Assembly (NCBI RefSeq): GCF_003255815.1
Contig: NC_037670.1
Span: forward strand, 59,034,724-59,098,723
DNA: 64,000 nucleotides
Direction of reading: 5' to 3'
Source: Theropithecus gelada
Taxonomy: Eukaryota > Chordata > Mammalia > Primates > Cercopithecidae
The number at the start of each line of letters is the position of its first letter. The first letter of the stretch is position 1. Below, piece by piece: positions 1 through 12,889 of the stretch. A model generated the notes under the pieces. It made no database searches, was not told where the DNA came from, and saw only the letters and a list, made by a program, of their open reading frames with translations. The translations under genes and the position numbers were made by a program.

Positions 1-1300
1 AATTGTATTATTGCTGAATTAGTTTATTATAAATGTAGCACTTACTTGTTTAGCACAGGATCCATTGATCTACTCACTTGTGCTTTTGTTGGAAATTCCA
101 AATGACTCAATCAGGGTTTGTCAAAGGGAATCTGGGCCTTTGCAAGGCAGGAATTGATATGAGAAGACATCTGTGTCCTGGTTGACCTGGCCCTTTTGTA
201 ATCCAGCAGATGCCCCACTCAGGAGAAAATAGTGAGTAGCAACATGCCCTTTCCTAATGAGGGGGTTAGTGCTGACTATGTTATTGCCTAGATCAAAGGT
301 ATTAGGTTTAGAGATTTCCATTGGTCAGAATATCCTTCTTGGTGAGCTGAAATTACTTGAGATTAGGCCATATCCTTGGATATCACTCTATTAGACCTCA
401 TGGTTCTAAGATTTTTAGGCTTGATTCATGTAGCTTTGTAACATCTCACATTTTTTAAAAATGACAACATTTGTTTTTCACTTTTCCGATGGATTGACTT
501 CCGGTACCATGGGCTGATGGCCTACCATCTTTATTGTATTGGTTGGTCTAGTTCAAAAGCAGTAAAGTTTTATTTTTAAATGTTTAGGTGGATTTCTTTT
601 ACAAATGTAATTTTTAAGTTATCTCTTCTGTATTATTATTCTCCTGTGAAATTTGGTAATATCCACATTCTAAAAGGAATAAAAAATATCAGCAAATAAA
701 AGTATAAAGCATACTTGGCTTCTCTTAAATATTAAAATAAAATACTGTTTATTTTTTTAAAAGTAGTTTGTTGAATCATTGAGACCCTGCTGGTCTTGGT
801 AATTATTAGCAAGGATATGTACATTTTCTTGGGTTTCTGTGGTTTCCTGGGAGGCCAGAGCGAGAAGGACCCTCCTGGAAGTAAAACGTGTGCTTGTCAG
901 AGCCGGGAGCCAAATGGCCTCGTGGCTCTGTCCCAGCTTCAGCTCTGCTGCCCTGGCACTGCTTCAAAGAGAATGACCAAGGTTACTGCATTGATGCCTC
1001 ATTCATGCTCATTAAAACCAATAGTTAAATGAAAACTTAGTTTTATATCGTAATCTTATATTTTCCAAAATATTTAGCACAACAACAAAATGTCTGTGGC
1101 GGTGTATTATTTATTAAAACTTCATCCTCGAAGACCAGATTTTCTGATTCACTGAAATAAGGACAGGCAGATAAAATGCAGAATGTCAGTTAAATTTGAA
1201 CTTCACAAAAATAACTTGTTTTAGTATAAGTGTCTCCCAAATAGTCTGTGTCATACAAAAAATTGTTATTCATCTGCTAATTATTTTTTGTTAAGTCTGG
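1..1300. other. No recognised feature
   Basis: AT-rich unique-looking sequence. A less AT-rich patch lies at about 830-1010 with no coding support. Confidence 0.5.
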
Positions 1301-1309
1301 CAACCCTAC

Positions 1310-1800
1310 TCAAATAGATATGATGGGAGGAAAAACTTTTCCTCTACCAACTCAGGTCTCAGTAGTCCGGAGGGCTGTGAATTCAACTGATGATAGATGG
1401 TTTAAGATGAGAACAATTTATTATGCATGAGGGTTTATTCAGGGGAAGAGGCTCCCTAAACAGCTAGGAATGAGGGTTTATATAACAGCTTAATATTGGA
1501 AATGGGGGTGGGATAGGACTCCCATAGCAAACAAATGAACTTTTAAGGGAACAGATGGAAGGTATGCAGTTTGTGATAATTTTTTTTAATACAATTTATC
1601 ATTCCAGTGCTAATGCTCAGTCTACTTCCCGGCTGGAATTTCCCTCGAGAGGGGATTTATGGCAGCGTCACTCTCAGAAGACTCTGCCTGTAGTCAGATA
1701 AGATAAGTTCAAAAGACTTCTTTCTGCATCTGCTCTATCTCCAAAGTCTTCATTTTACAATAATCTTTGCACCATTCTGAGGCCCTTCACACACACGCTC
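1310..1800. repeat. Possible LTR-like repeat
   Basis: The block includes GAGGGTTTATATAACAGC, GGTGGGATAGGACTCCCATA and a G/C-richer stretch, and it has the look of an old LTR. I cannot assign a family or ends. Confidence 0.3.
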
Positions 1801-1879
1801 TGGCAAACCTCTGGTTGAGCATATTGGTGTAATATTTTTGGAAGGTAATTTGGCACCATCTATACCATTATCTATTGAT

Positions 1880-4800
1880 TCAACAATAAAGCTTCGTGAT
1901 ATTTATTGCACAAATGAATACACATGCCTTAAGAATGAGGCATTTCATTTTGGAATGCATATAGTATTACATTTTGTTTTGGAATAATAAACAACAAAAG
2001 CAAACAAACAAATCCTAACTATTAATCAAAATGAAGACTTGTGGAATAAATTTTGATAATTAGTCCCTGGAAAGAATAAGTTTTATATATAGTAATATTA
2101 AAAATAAACAATATTATAATGTTATGATTCTTTCTGTATGCCCTTATTCCTAAAACAATAATTTTAAGTGAATACTGATAAGAGGCTATATATACCATAT
2201 TCCAACGATGTGCAATTCCTATGTGAGAACTTTGGGTGTGGTAGCTCATTTATTTCTTGCAATTGGCACATAGAGTGTGTATAGTTTTAATCTTTGTGTT
2301 ATTTATGAAATAAGCATACAGAGGATAATTCACGTACATAAGGTAGCACATCTACAGGATAACTAGAGCTGGATTCATTCCGTAGACCTCCCGGGGATTC
2401 AGGTATTCAGGTATTCAACATTTCCTTTATAAGCATAGATACTACATGGAAATAAACATGAGAAACTGTCAATTGCTGTCATTATACCATATGGGCATTA
2501 AAAATGTTTGCTCAAAAAGATGCACACACATACACACAAACTCTTTGAGGAGTGATGTTTGGGTTTGGGGCACTGAATGGAAATTTTTTTTTTGTTGTTA
2601 CTTTTTACTTGTCTGACTTCTTTGATACTGTTTTACTTGTATTAAGAAAATATATTGGTTTTAAAACATAAATGTCTTTACCAGCTTTGTGTATTACTCT
2701 TCCTCTGAAGATAAAGAAAAATGAGAAATCTATTTTTATTATTTGCAATATCATTCTATATCTGAACTGACAAACAGACAAAAAATTACAATGAGCCTGG
2801 GACAGTGTGCAACTGGTCAGAAGTCACCTGTTGGATTTTGGCCCGACCTACTGTAGACCTCACCTCAGAGGTATAGGTGTGTGTGTATAAGTGTGCGGGT
2901 ATTTCGGGATGAGCATGTGTGTTTATCTGGAAAACACAGTGGAAGAGCAAGACTTCAAGAGGCAGAGGATTTGATGCTGAGTCCCAGGACTTCCACTGCT
3001 GATCACATAACACCTGGTGATTCTCCAACCTGACCTAGAGTCTCCCCATCTTCCAACTCCAGAATACATAAACCCTTCTAACTCAAAGGATCTCTCTGAG
3101 ATATATAGCAATGTTTTATTAATGTGAGCCACTGAGTCATTACTAGATCATAATTTCTAAATTTCTTTTTTACTTTTAGTAGCTGTACTCAATTTTTATT
3201 CCAACAAAATGTATTTTTCCAGGTATGTCTCCATTTCTCCTGAATACATAGATAGTATACACTTTCTACTTTAGAGTTGATATAGAACATTCACATGCAA
3301 CATTTGCTTTGATCACTGGCCAATCCTTTGAGCAAGGGCAAGCTAGTTTATATCATTCCAACTAAATTAGGACATGAAGGCCCACAAAATTTATCCAAAA
3401 TGAAGTGATTTTGCTATGCATACCAAAGGGCAAGTACTGTGCCTCCTGGTCCAGTGTTTGTTTGTTTTCTCTCAAAAGTCATGCCGTACCTGAGTAGGTC
3501 ACCTCTTTTCAAGGTCCCTGCCTGCTGTCCTGTCCCAGACACAGAGGTCTCTGGTACAGACAAACAATACACTGAAGCAGAGCCACACTGGCTCTCACAT
3601 CCTCAGGCAAACAGTTTCCAGCCTGATCTCGAAGCTTCTACCACACAGTTCCTGTTTCCCCTTCTCCTCCTTCTCTCCCTCCTCCCCCTCACATGCCCTT
3701 TCACCTTCTACCCTGTGGCCTCTGGAGTGGATGCTGTGATACACTGCCCAGACACTCCTGTTAGGTGCGCATACCTCCCAGTGCCAGGAGCTTTGACTTC
3801 TAACCTGAGGTCTTCCCTAGGAACTGAAGTTGGCCAACAGAGTTGCTCCCTCCAAGCATACACCCCCTCTGGAGGAGAAAGGACAGCTGGATGCAGGGCT
3901 GCAAAGTCTCCATTCAAGACTTGTCTCTGTGGAATCATTCTCTGTTGAGAGCTCTGGTGGCCATGGGCTAGGAAGCAATTGCATTACAGTTTAATTGCTG
4001 TAGGTGCCCATCCCATCTAAACCCTCCCCCACAGGCATTGCTCCCAAGATCTGTCCCCAACAAACTGCCTGCATGCAAATCTCCAACTCAGAGTCAGTTT
4101 CAGTGACTTAGGACAGTTGAAGAACAAGTCCAACTCAATTCTCCTGGGTTTGATGAAGTTCAGACACCCACTCTGTTGCTGTATAATGGCTTGTATTCTG
4201 TCTCATTCTTTGTGAATAAAATCAAGTCCCCAAACAATACCTAACTTCTTTATAGGAATACAATTGATTGAAAAGAAATGTGGCTCAGATGCAAGGAGGA
4301 TTCAACGAATTTCCCACAGGGTGTACTCTTTCAAGAAAAAGTATGAATTTGCTCCAGATCATTCAAGTAATATCCTCTGTCCTGCTTGAGGAATAGACAT
4401 TTAAAGACTTATTGAAGGTAAAGAAAGCCAGACCTTGTAATCCGGAGGAAGACTGCACACTCAGAGGCGCTGCTCTGTTTTAGACTTGCTCCTTCTGCAC
4501 AGCAGTGACGATTATAGAGTCCAAATTCTATTTCTTCAAAGAATGTGACTGCAATTCATCTTTACTCCTATGATTTTCATTTGCACTGATAATGAAGATT
4601 GCTGCTGCCCTAGGGAGGGCAGACAGGTTCGGCTGCCCAACAGGATGCGTGCAAGCAAACGTCTCAGTCTTGCCCTCCATCTTCCTTTTGTCGGGGTACT
4701 GCCTTCATAATGAAAGGCTACTCTCGGTGGGACCTTTTCAAAGGACAATTGCCAATTCATAGTCCTTGTTTTAGGTTTGAGACGAAGGCAATAAATCAGG

Positions 4801-5540
4801 GCTCTTGCATGCTTTTGTTATGAGCTCCCATGGCAGGCTCAGCCCGGCCACCATGACTTACCTGGATTTGTTCTTTGTGCAGTTTTCTGCCTAGTTTAAA
4901 CTGGGATCCAAGGAACAGAAACATCCTGCCTGAACTCATTTAGTCAGCAAGAGAAATGCAGCATTTCCCAGAACAGGAAGAAGTCTCAGGGCAGAGCAAT
5001 TCTAATTTAAGGTACATCAACCATTCCACACGTAATCAAGGACAATAGTCTACTATTCATTTGGTTCTGCTGTTTCCCCCCGACCCCGTGCAGAGTCTGG
5101 ATGTTTCCCCTCAGGCCGGCACCTTTCTTGACCTTAGGCACCAACACAGACCTGAAGCTACCCAATGAAAGAAGGGATTCTTTCTTGGGTTTGTAACATT
5201 TTAAGACTGAAAAACATTTGTCATTATGCAGACATTTCTTGACCAGAAATGTGTCACACACCTATTCCTAAATCAGTCCTTGGGAGGCACAAAGTAATTA
5301 TCATCTTCCGCCTGGTGAAGCCTGTGAACATGGGGAGGGGAAAGTGCACGCAAAAATGAGCAGGTGGTGTTAAGTAGCTATGAAATAGATAAAAACAAAA
5401 CAAATGGAGAATAGAAAACAATTTTAAAAATTAAGAAATTTAAGAGTTTGTGTTATGAAATGATAAAACTACCAAATCTTTAAAGAAGAAAAGAGACAGA
5501 AAGTCAAATAAATTAAATGAAAAATGAAAAAAAGAGACAT
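1880..5540. other. No gene seen; G/C-richer patches
   Basis: Mostly unclassified DNA. A pyrimidine-rich part at 3439-3948 holds a 169-codon open frame on the plus strand, but nothing in it resembles a known domain and a frame of that size is plausible by chance there. Other C/G-richer patches lie at 4440-4880 and 5060-5160. Confidence 0.5.
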
Positions 5541-6735
5541 TACAATTGGTGCCACAGAAACAAGAATAACAAGAGATTACAAGGAACAATTAGATACAAC
5601 AAACTGGATAACCTAGAAGAAATGGATAAATTTCTGGGAAAATAAAACCTGCCAGAACTGAATCATGAAGATATAGAAATTCTGGAAAAACCAATAATGA
5701 GTAAGTTATTTTTACCAGTAATTCAAAATCCCCTAACGAAAAAAAGCCCAGGACCACATGGCTTCACTGGTGAATTCTACCAATCACTTAAAGAGGAATT
5801 TACACAAACCCTTCTCAACTCTGCCATAAAATTGAAGAGGTAGGAACACTTATAAATTCAAGTTATGAGGCCAGTCTTACTCTAGTACAGAAGTCAGAAA
5901 AAGACACCACAAGATAAGAAAATGACAAGTCAATATCCCTGAATAATACGGACTTTAAAAATCCTCAATAAAATAATAGCAAACTAATTTTAACAGCATA
6001 TTAAAAGGATCGTACACCATGGCCAAGTGACACTTAACCCTGTAATTCAAACATGGCTTAACATACAAAAATCAACTAATGTGATAAATAAAGCACATTA
6101 ACAGAATAAATGATAAAAATCACTTGATGATCTCAATAGATGCAGGAAAAGCATTTGACAAAAACTCAATACCCTTCTGTGATAAAAACTCTCAACAAAT
6201 TAAGTGTAGAAGGAAATTACCTCAACACAATAAAGACTATATGTGAAAAGGTAACATATGTGACCACGAAACACTAAAAAACATTTTCTCTAAGATCAGA
6301 AAGCAGGCAAAAGATGCCCACTGTTGCCACTTTTACTCAATAGTAATGGAGGTCCTAACCAGAGAAATTAGGTAAGAAAAATAAAGAAAAGGGAAGGGAA
6401 AAGTTAAATCGTCCCTGTTTTCAGATGGCATAATCTTATATACAGAATACCCTACAATCTACACCAAAAAACTGGTAGAACTAACAAAGGAATTTAGTGA
6501 GTTGCAGGATATAAAAACAACATAAAAATAGTTGCATTTGTACACACTAAGAGCAAACTCTCTTAGAAAACAATACCCTTTGTAATAGCTACAAAAATAA
6601 AAAAATACTTAGGAATAAGCTCAGCTAAGGAGATGGAAGACTTGTACACTGAAAACCACAAAACATAAATGAAAGAAAGTAAAGAAGACACAAAGGAAAA
6701 GACAATCCGTGTTCATAGGTAGAAAGATTTAATAG
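5540..6735 (+). repeat. Old L1M ORF2 fragment (RT region)
   Basis: L1 sequence in the plus direction: an AACCTAGAAGAAATGGATAA block before the RT, and a TCAATAGATGCAGGAAAAGC block corresponding to an RT active-site aspartate region. Many stops and indels. Confidence 0.8.
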
Positions 6736-7019
6736 TGCTCAAATCTGCATTTCTAGCTCAAATAGTCACACTAATCATCAGATATTTATCAATAATTGCC
6801 TGGTTGATAAATCCAGCTCTATTTTACACATACATACTACACTAAGTTTACATTTTACCCCAATGTAGATAACTTAATCTGTTATCTAAATTTTACACCT
6901 GGGTATGATCCATATTCCATTTCCCCGCTTTTCACCCAGTTTTATTCTTGCTTGCTGACCACTGGCTTTACTCCCAATGCCACTGTCTTTGTTCTTGCTA
7001 CTATGTCATTTTTAAAAAT

Positions 7020-7960
7020 TTTATTTTATTATGGTAAGAAGACTTAACATGAGCTTTACCCTCTGAACAAGCTTTTAAGTATACAATAGAAAATTGTTAA
7101 TTACAGAGGTGATGTTGTACAGCAGATATCTAGAACATATTTGTCTTGCATAAATGAAACTTTATGCTTGTTAATTGTCAACTCCCCATCTTCTCCTCCC
7201 ACAACCCCCTTAGCAACCAGCAATCTATTCTCTGATTCTGTAAGTTTGACTATTTTTGATACCTCATGTAATTGGAATTTTCATCAATATTTGTGTTTCT
7301 GTAACCAGCTTATTTTATTTAGCACGGTGATCTTAACGGTGATCGTATATGTATGAATTCATTCTTGGGCTCTCACCAATGTTGCACTGGTGTACACATC
7401 TGTCTTTTTGGCATTAGCATACTGTTTTCATTACTGTAATTTTGTCCTATATTTTGAAATCAGGTGTAATGCTGCTAGCTTGTTGCTTTTTCTCTAGATT
7501 TTTCTGGTTACTCAGGGTTACGGGTGCATGTGTGTGTGTGTGTGTGGGTGTGTGGGTGTGTTTTGTGTGTGTTTCCACAAGAATTTTACTATTGCTTTTT
7601 CTTTTTCTGTAAAAAATGTCATTGGGATTGTGATAGGGCTGCACTGAATCTGTAGGCTGTTGAGGTAGCATGGACATTTCAACACTATTAAATCTTTCTG
7701 TCCATGAACATAGGTTGCCTTTCCTATTATTCCTTCTTTACTTTTTTTGTTAATATTTTGTAGTTTTCAGTGTACACATCCCCCATCTCCTCAGCTGAGC
7801 TTATTCCGAAGTATTTTATTATTTTTGTAGCTATTGCACAGGGTACTGTTTTTTAAATTTTCTTTTCAGATAGTTCATGCTTAGTGTATAGAAATGCAAC
7901 TAATTTTTATGTTGTTTTTATATCCTGCAATTCACTGAATTCCTTTGTTTGTTCTAACTA
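7020..7960 (-). repeat. Old L1M, antisense 3' UTR and ORF2
   Basis: The left part resembles a reversed L1MA/B 3' UTR (GATGTTGTACAGCAGATATC, CTTGCATAAATGAAACTTTA). The right part is reversed ORF2 (TTTTGTAGTTTTCAGTGTAC, CTGCAATTCACTGAATTCCT). It contains a TG-rich microsatellite at about 7529-7580. Confidence 0.78.
7528..7580. repeat. TG-rich simple repeat
   Basis: (TG)n with GGG interruptions inside the antisense L1. Confidence 0.85.
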
Positions 7961-8109
7961 ATGAGGAATCTGTGGCAGAAACACATACAGGAAAATAGAG
8001 AGGAAAGACAAAAACCATGCATATATGTATGCTGTATCTGAACATGTATTCTTCTCAATATAGACAAGTGGTTCTTTGTCACCTCATTGGCAGTTTGAGA
8101 TTCAAAGTC

Positions 8110-8410
8110 AGTAATGTCTCCTGCTGTAGTTTGCCTGTTTCTTCCTCTAAACCTCATGTTGAAATTTGATCCCCAGTGTTGGAGGTGGGCCCTGATAGGA
8201 AGTTGTGTGGGTCATGGGGCAAATCCCTCATGAAGAGCTTGGCGCTATCTTCACAGTAATAAGTGAACTCTCACTCTTTCAGCTTCTGATGGAGCTGGTT
8301 GTCGAAAGGAGCCTGGCAACTCCTCTCTCACTGCTTCCTCCCTCACCATGTGGTCTCTGCACACTCTAATGTTTAAAGTGTCAAGAGATTGCTGCCTCCT
8401 GATCCCGAGA
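8110..8410 (+). repeat. MST/THE1-type MaLR LTR
   Basis: MaLR LTR landmarks in order: CTCATGTTGAAATTTGATCC, CAGTGTTGGAGGTGGG, GAGCCTGGCAACTCCTC, CACCATGTGGTCTCTGCAC. The right end is truncated or diverged. Confidence 0.75.
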
Positions 8411-8769
8411 TCCCAGCTATGGTAAATTTTTGTCAACGTAATCAATCAACCAGAGTGGCTTCATGATTCTATACCTTCTCATTCTTAACAGGGGTAGTGA
8501 AATTCCTGGTGGACCAGTTTGTGAATCTCATTATGATTCATTTCTGCAATCTCAGTCTACAGACTTCTCTTTTTAGCATGTCCAGTGGTTTTTAAGCCTC
8601 TAAGTCTCTGCATTAAATACCTTTTTGCTTATTTACAGTAAGGAAGAAGGAAATGGAAAAAAAGGAAGAAAAGGAATAGTAGGAGGAGAAACAATAAATG
8701 TGTGTCTACTGAGAGATGGCTGTAAGCTTGTGGAAAGGGGAAGGCCAGTATGGGTCAGTATGGAATATT

Positions 8770-9150
8770 AAAATTGATGAACCATAAAGCACAACACTTT
8801 TAGAGAGAAATAAATATCAGGTGAATTGATTACATTAAAATATACATTTCTATACAGAAGAACAAAAGAAGATATTCAAGAAGCTGGGAAATCTTTTCTG
8901 CAAATGGCAGAGAAATTGGAAAATATCCATAAGCAGAATAAGAAAAATATCTTCTAGATCTTCTAGGTAACTTTTTGATGAAAGGGAAAATCAAAAAAGC
9001 AACTATATATAATACTGGAAATATTCTAATGCAATAACTATATGTCTAATGTCTAAACTGTGTTTAGAGTTTTCAAATTTAAGCAATAAAATAATAATAA
9101 AAATAAATGAGATTTACATTGAAAACAAGCTACAAGTTAAAGAATAAAAA
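8770..9150 (+). repeat. Probable ancient L1 fragment
   Basis: Weak similarity to the L1 ORF2 end (TTGATTACATTAAAATATAC, then GAAGATATTCAAGAAGCTGG). Highly degraded, with uncertain limits. Confidence 0.4.
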
Positions 9151-9680
9151 ATAAAATAATCAGTAATTTCATATGAATAATGAACAAGATAAGTAATATA
9201 TAAAATTAAATAAGGACAATTTAAGATTCAATCTAAAATTTTTCGTTATGTATGACAAGGAAAAGTAGAAAGGTAAGAAAAGAGCGTTTTCAAATCTAAG
9301 AAAAAAACTGACAACCTAGTAGACAAATGACAAGTTATATGTATTGATTCAAAATTGAAAATGAAAAAGAGATAACAAACAAGGAGAATAAAATTGATGT
9401 TAATAATATAATGCAAGTAGAAATAATAGGATAGCATTTAATTCTCAGATAATAATATATTAAGACATCAATGATTATTTGTAAATCAACAACAGAACCA
9501 AAATTATTGACTACAATACAATTTTAAATGATTACGCATAGTCTAGTAAATAATCAACTAAAATTATATAAACTAGTATTTTCTGACATAAAGGTATTTT
9601 CTAAATGTGTTTGTTTTGAAAATATCAGGTTAAAATGACACATATGTCTGTTTATATTTTATACGGTTTCAAGCATATTT

Positions 9681-9734
9681 GTGTGCATGTGCATGTGTGT
9701 GTGTGTGTGTGTGTATGTATAGGTGTGTGTGTGA
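9681..9734. repeat. (TG)n-rich microsatellite
   Basis: GTGCATGTGCATG leads into (GT)n with later interruptions. Confidence 0.9.
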
Positions 9735-10393
9735 GTACACTTGTGCAAGAAAATCACTGCATACATTATTAGTGAAATATTGTTGGTAATTGTGTCTAGT
9801 TAGATTTCCAGGTAACAGCATCTATTTTTCTTCAATTTCTATTTTTTTCTTTACTTTCTGTTTTTCTTCAATAATTTTTGTAATTTTGCATTACTTATGC
9901 AAATTTTTAAAATGAAAAATATTTCTGAAAATAATTGTTATTGAAATATTGAAAATTAAAGAGACAAATACCAACATTATTATACACACATATATGTAGT
10001 ATATTAACAATTTATAAAATTAGATGAAATGACATTTGAAAAATTATGCCAAAGCTATATTAAGCAAATTGTTTACATATTAAAATATGACCAGGGGTTA
10101 AAATGCAAAGCTGGGCTTTATTTGTGATTAAATAAATATAATTCATGAAAATTATAAAGTATATTTTGTTTTTCTCATCAAATTAACATAATCTGCAAAT
10201 TCTGTTTTTGTATAACTTGTAGTGAAACTTGTATAACTTGTAGGGCTTTCTTAAATGATGATAATTACTAAAACAAATTTTAAATTTATGTTGAAAAGCT
10301 GAAATATATTTCTAAAAGGTAATTATAACTTTCGTATTTTATTATAGATAAATTTGAGATGTAGGACATAGAAAACATCCTGTTATTCCAGCC

Positions 10394-10442
10394 AAAAAAA
10401 AGAAAAAAAAAAGAGAGAGAGAGAGAGAAAGAGAGAGAAAAA
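10394..10442. repeat. Purine-only A/G tract
   Basis: An A-rich run changes to (GA)n over about 48 bases. Confidence 0.85.
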
Positions 10443-10559
10443 TGCTTCCCACAGCATGAACTTTAATGTTTCATAGGTATCCAATGCTTATTTTGTCTGA
10501 GCAGTAACTCTAAATGTTACCTGAGTTAGAGGACTCAGACCACCTGATTTCAGGACATA

Positions 10560-11823
10560 GTGTAAAACTTCAATAATTAAGACACTGGGATATTGGTAAC
10601 TGAACAGATACATAGTTCAATAGAATAGAGAGTCCAAAAATAGACTCACACCAATGTGGTTAATTGATTTTTGACAAAGGAACCAAGTGAATTGGGAAGG
10701 ATAGTTCTTTGAACAAGTACTGCTGAAGAAACCAGACATCCAATGTAGAAAAAGAAAAGTCAATCTATATCTCACACTTCATACAAGTCACTCAAAATGA
10801 ATGACTGACCTAAATACAACATGCAACAAACTTTTCTAGTCACAAAATTGTGACTAGAAATGGGGGGGGGAAAAAAACAGTCTTTGATTCCTTAGGTTCT
10901 ACTAACAGCTGTAAGCTGCTACTCCAAGGCCCAATTCATAAAGAAAAAAATGCTAAATTAGACATTTGTAAATTAAAAAACAACTGCAAGCAACCTTTTG
11001 CTCTGTGAAAGACACTACTAAGACAAATGGCAAGCCACAGACTGAGAGAAAATATGTGAAAATAACACTGCATGTAAGGATTATAGCCATAATATTTAAA
11101 GAACTTCCAAAGATTAATGAGAAGGCAGTCAGAAAAATGGACAAAAGATTTGAATAGACACCTCACCAAAGAAGACATGCAGATGACAAATTAGCACAGG
11201 CAGAGATGCTTAACATCATTAGCCATTATGACGATACAAATAGAACCACAATCACACACCACTACACATTACCTAAGATGGCAAAAATAAAAAATACTGA
11301 TAAAATCAAGTGCAGACAAGAGTGTGGAGCACCTGAAAATCTCATGCATTTCTAGTGGAAATGTAAAAATGCTACAGCCACTTTGAAAATATTTAGGTAA
11401 TGGTTTTTACAAAGTTAAGTACGTACTTAACATATAACCCAGCAATCCCACTTCTTAATATTTCCCCAAAAAGAAATAAAACTTACATTTATGAAAAGAT
11501 CTATAATAAGTATTTATAACAGCTCTACGCATAATTGACCAAAACCAGAAACACCGCAAGTATTCTTCAGTGGAAAAATGAATAAACAAACTGTGGTACA
11601 AGCATACCATGGAATATCACTCAACCGTAACAAGGAACACGCAATAACGTGGATTCATCTCAAATGAGTTGTGCTGAGTGAAAGTCGCACACACTCAAAA
11701 GCCTACATAACAAGTGACTCCATTATATGACAGCCTGAAAAATGGCAAAAGTATAGTGGTAAATTTGCCAGGGGTGAGGAAGGAGGTACTCAACTACAAA
11801 AAAAAAAAAAAAAAAAAAAAAAT
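10560..11823 (+). repeat. Old L1M ORF2 end and 3' UTR
   Basis: Plus-orientation L1 with recognisable ORF2 C-terminal parts (TTTTTGACAAAGGAACCAAG, GAATAGACACCTCACCAAAG) and a 3' region (GAATAAACAAACTGTGGTAC, CATACCATGGAATATCACTC). It ends in a 24-base A tract at about 11799-11822. An old, non-functional copy. Confidence 0.87.
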
Positions 11824-11999
11824 TTAATAATAAATAATAATAGCGCAATACAGTTTTTTGTTTTTTGTTTTTTTAAGAGAGTGATGAAATTTTTCTGTGC
11901 TTTCACATTGTAGCAGTTTTACAACTTTGTATTTTTGGGGACCAAAAGGAATTAATTTGTTGTATGTTAATTAATATAAATTCAAATAATAATTTAATA

Positions 12000-12278
12000 A
12001 AAGATTATATAGGAGCACTTTGGGAGGCCAAGGCAGGTGGATTGCTTGAGCCCAGGAGTTTGAGACCAGACTGGGCAAGATGACAAAATCTCATCTCTAC
12101 AAAAAACAGAATAATTAGCTAGGTGTGGTGGTGTGCACCTGTAGTACCAGCTACTTGGGAGGCTGAGGTGGGAGGATCACCTGAGACCAGGGAAGCTGAG
12201 GCTGTAATTGCACCACTGCACCCCAGCCTAGGAGACAAAGTGAGACCCTGTCTTATAAAAAAAAGATTATATGGGAGC
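12000..12278 (+). mobile_element. Old Alu (AluJ-like), 5'-truncated
   Basis: The Alu body begins at about consensus position 30 (GCACTTTGGGAGGCC) and shows the second monomer and a short A tail. A 17-bp target duplication with one mismatch flanks it (12000-12016 and 12262-12278), so the truncation arose at insertion. High divergence and ATTGCTTGAGCCCAGGAG point to AluJ. Confidence 0.88.
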
Positions 12279-12521
12279 TCGATTTTATATTATTTAAAAA
12301 TCCTTGCTAGTTTTAATAGCATGAGAAGCTGTGAGGATACTACAAGTAGACGCAGCCCACCCAGTGCACACATGGTTTTCAGATGTTCTTCAATCTTCTT
12401 AGCCTCCTTATCATCAAGGTCAGTCACCTGAGCCCTCCCCAATATTCAGGAACAATTGTCATACAGTATTCAAATGATTTAAGCCCTTCATTTATAAGAA
12501 GACTAAAGGCAAATATTTTAA

Positions 12522-12889
12522 ATATTGCTATGGTTTCCATGTGTCCCTCACAAAAATGTGCTGCAAACTTAATACCCAGTGCAACCACGTTAGGAAGTGG
12601 GGCCCAGTGAGCGGTGAGTAGGCCATGAAGGCAGAGAGAATGGATTAATACTGTTGTCTTGGGAGTGGGTTCCTTATGAAAGGGTAAGTTCCACTTCTTT
12701 TGCTTCCCTCATGTCCTCTCTCTGCCCTCCTGCTATGGGAATACAAAAAGCAAGAAGTTCTTTGTGAGATGAAAGCCCCTTGATCTTGAACGTCTCAGCC
12801 TCCAGATCTATGAGCCAATACATTTATGTTTCTACAAGTTACTCAGCCTCTGCTATTATGCTATAGTAGCACAAAACAGACTAAGACAA
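12522..12889 (+). repeat. MST/MLT1-type MaLR LTR
   Basis: It starts TTGCTATGGTTTCCATGTGT and ends ACAAAACAGACTAAGACA, with CTTGATCTTGAACGTCTCAG and GCCTCCAGATCTATGAG between, in MaLR order. Confidence 0.8.

Noticed and set aside
3439..3948. 169-codon open frame on the plus strand
   Set aside because: Pyrimidine-rich DNA with low stop density; no domain, no recognisable homology, no clear promoter or splice context. Kept only as a note.
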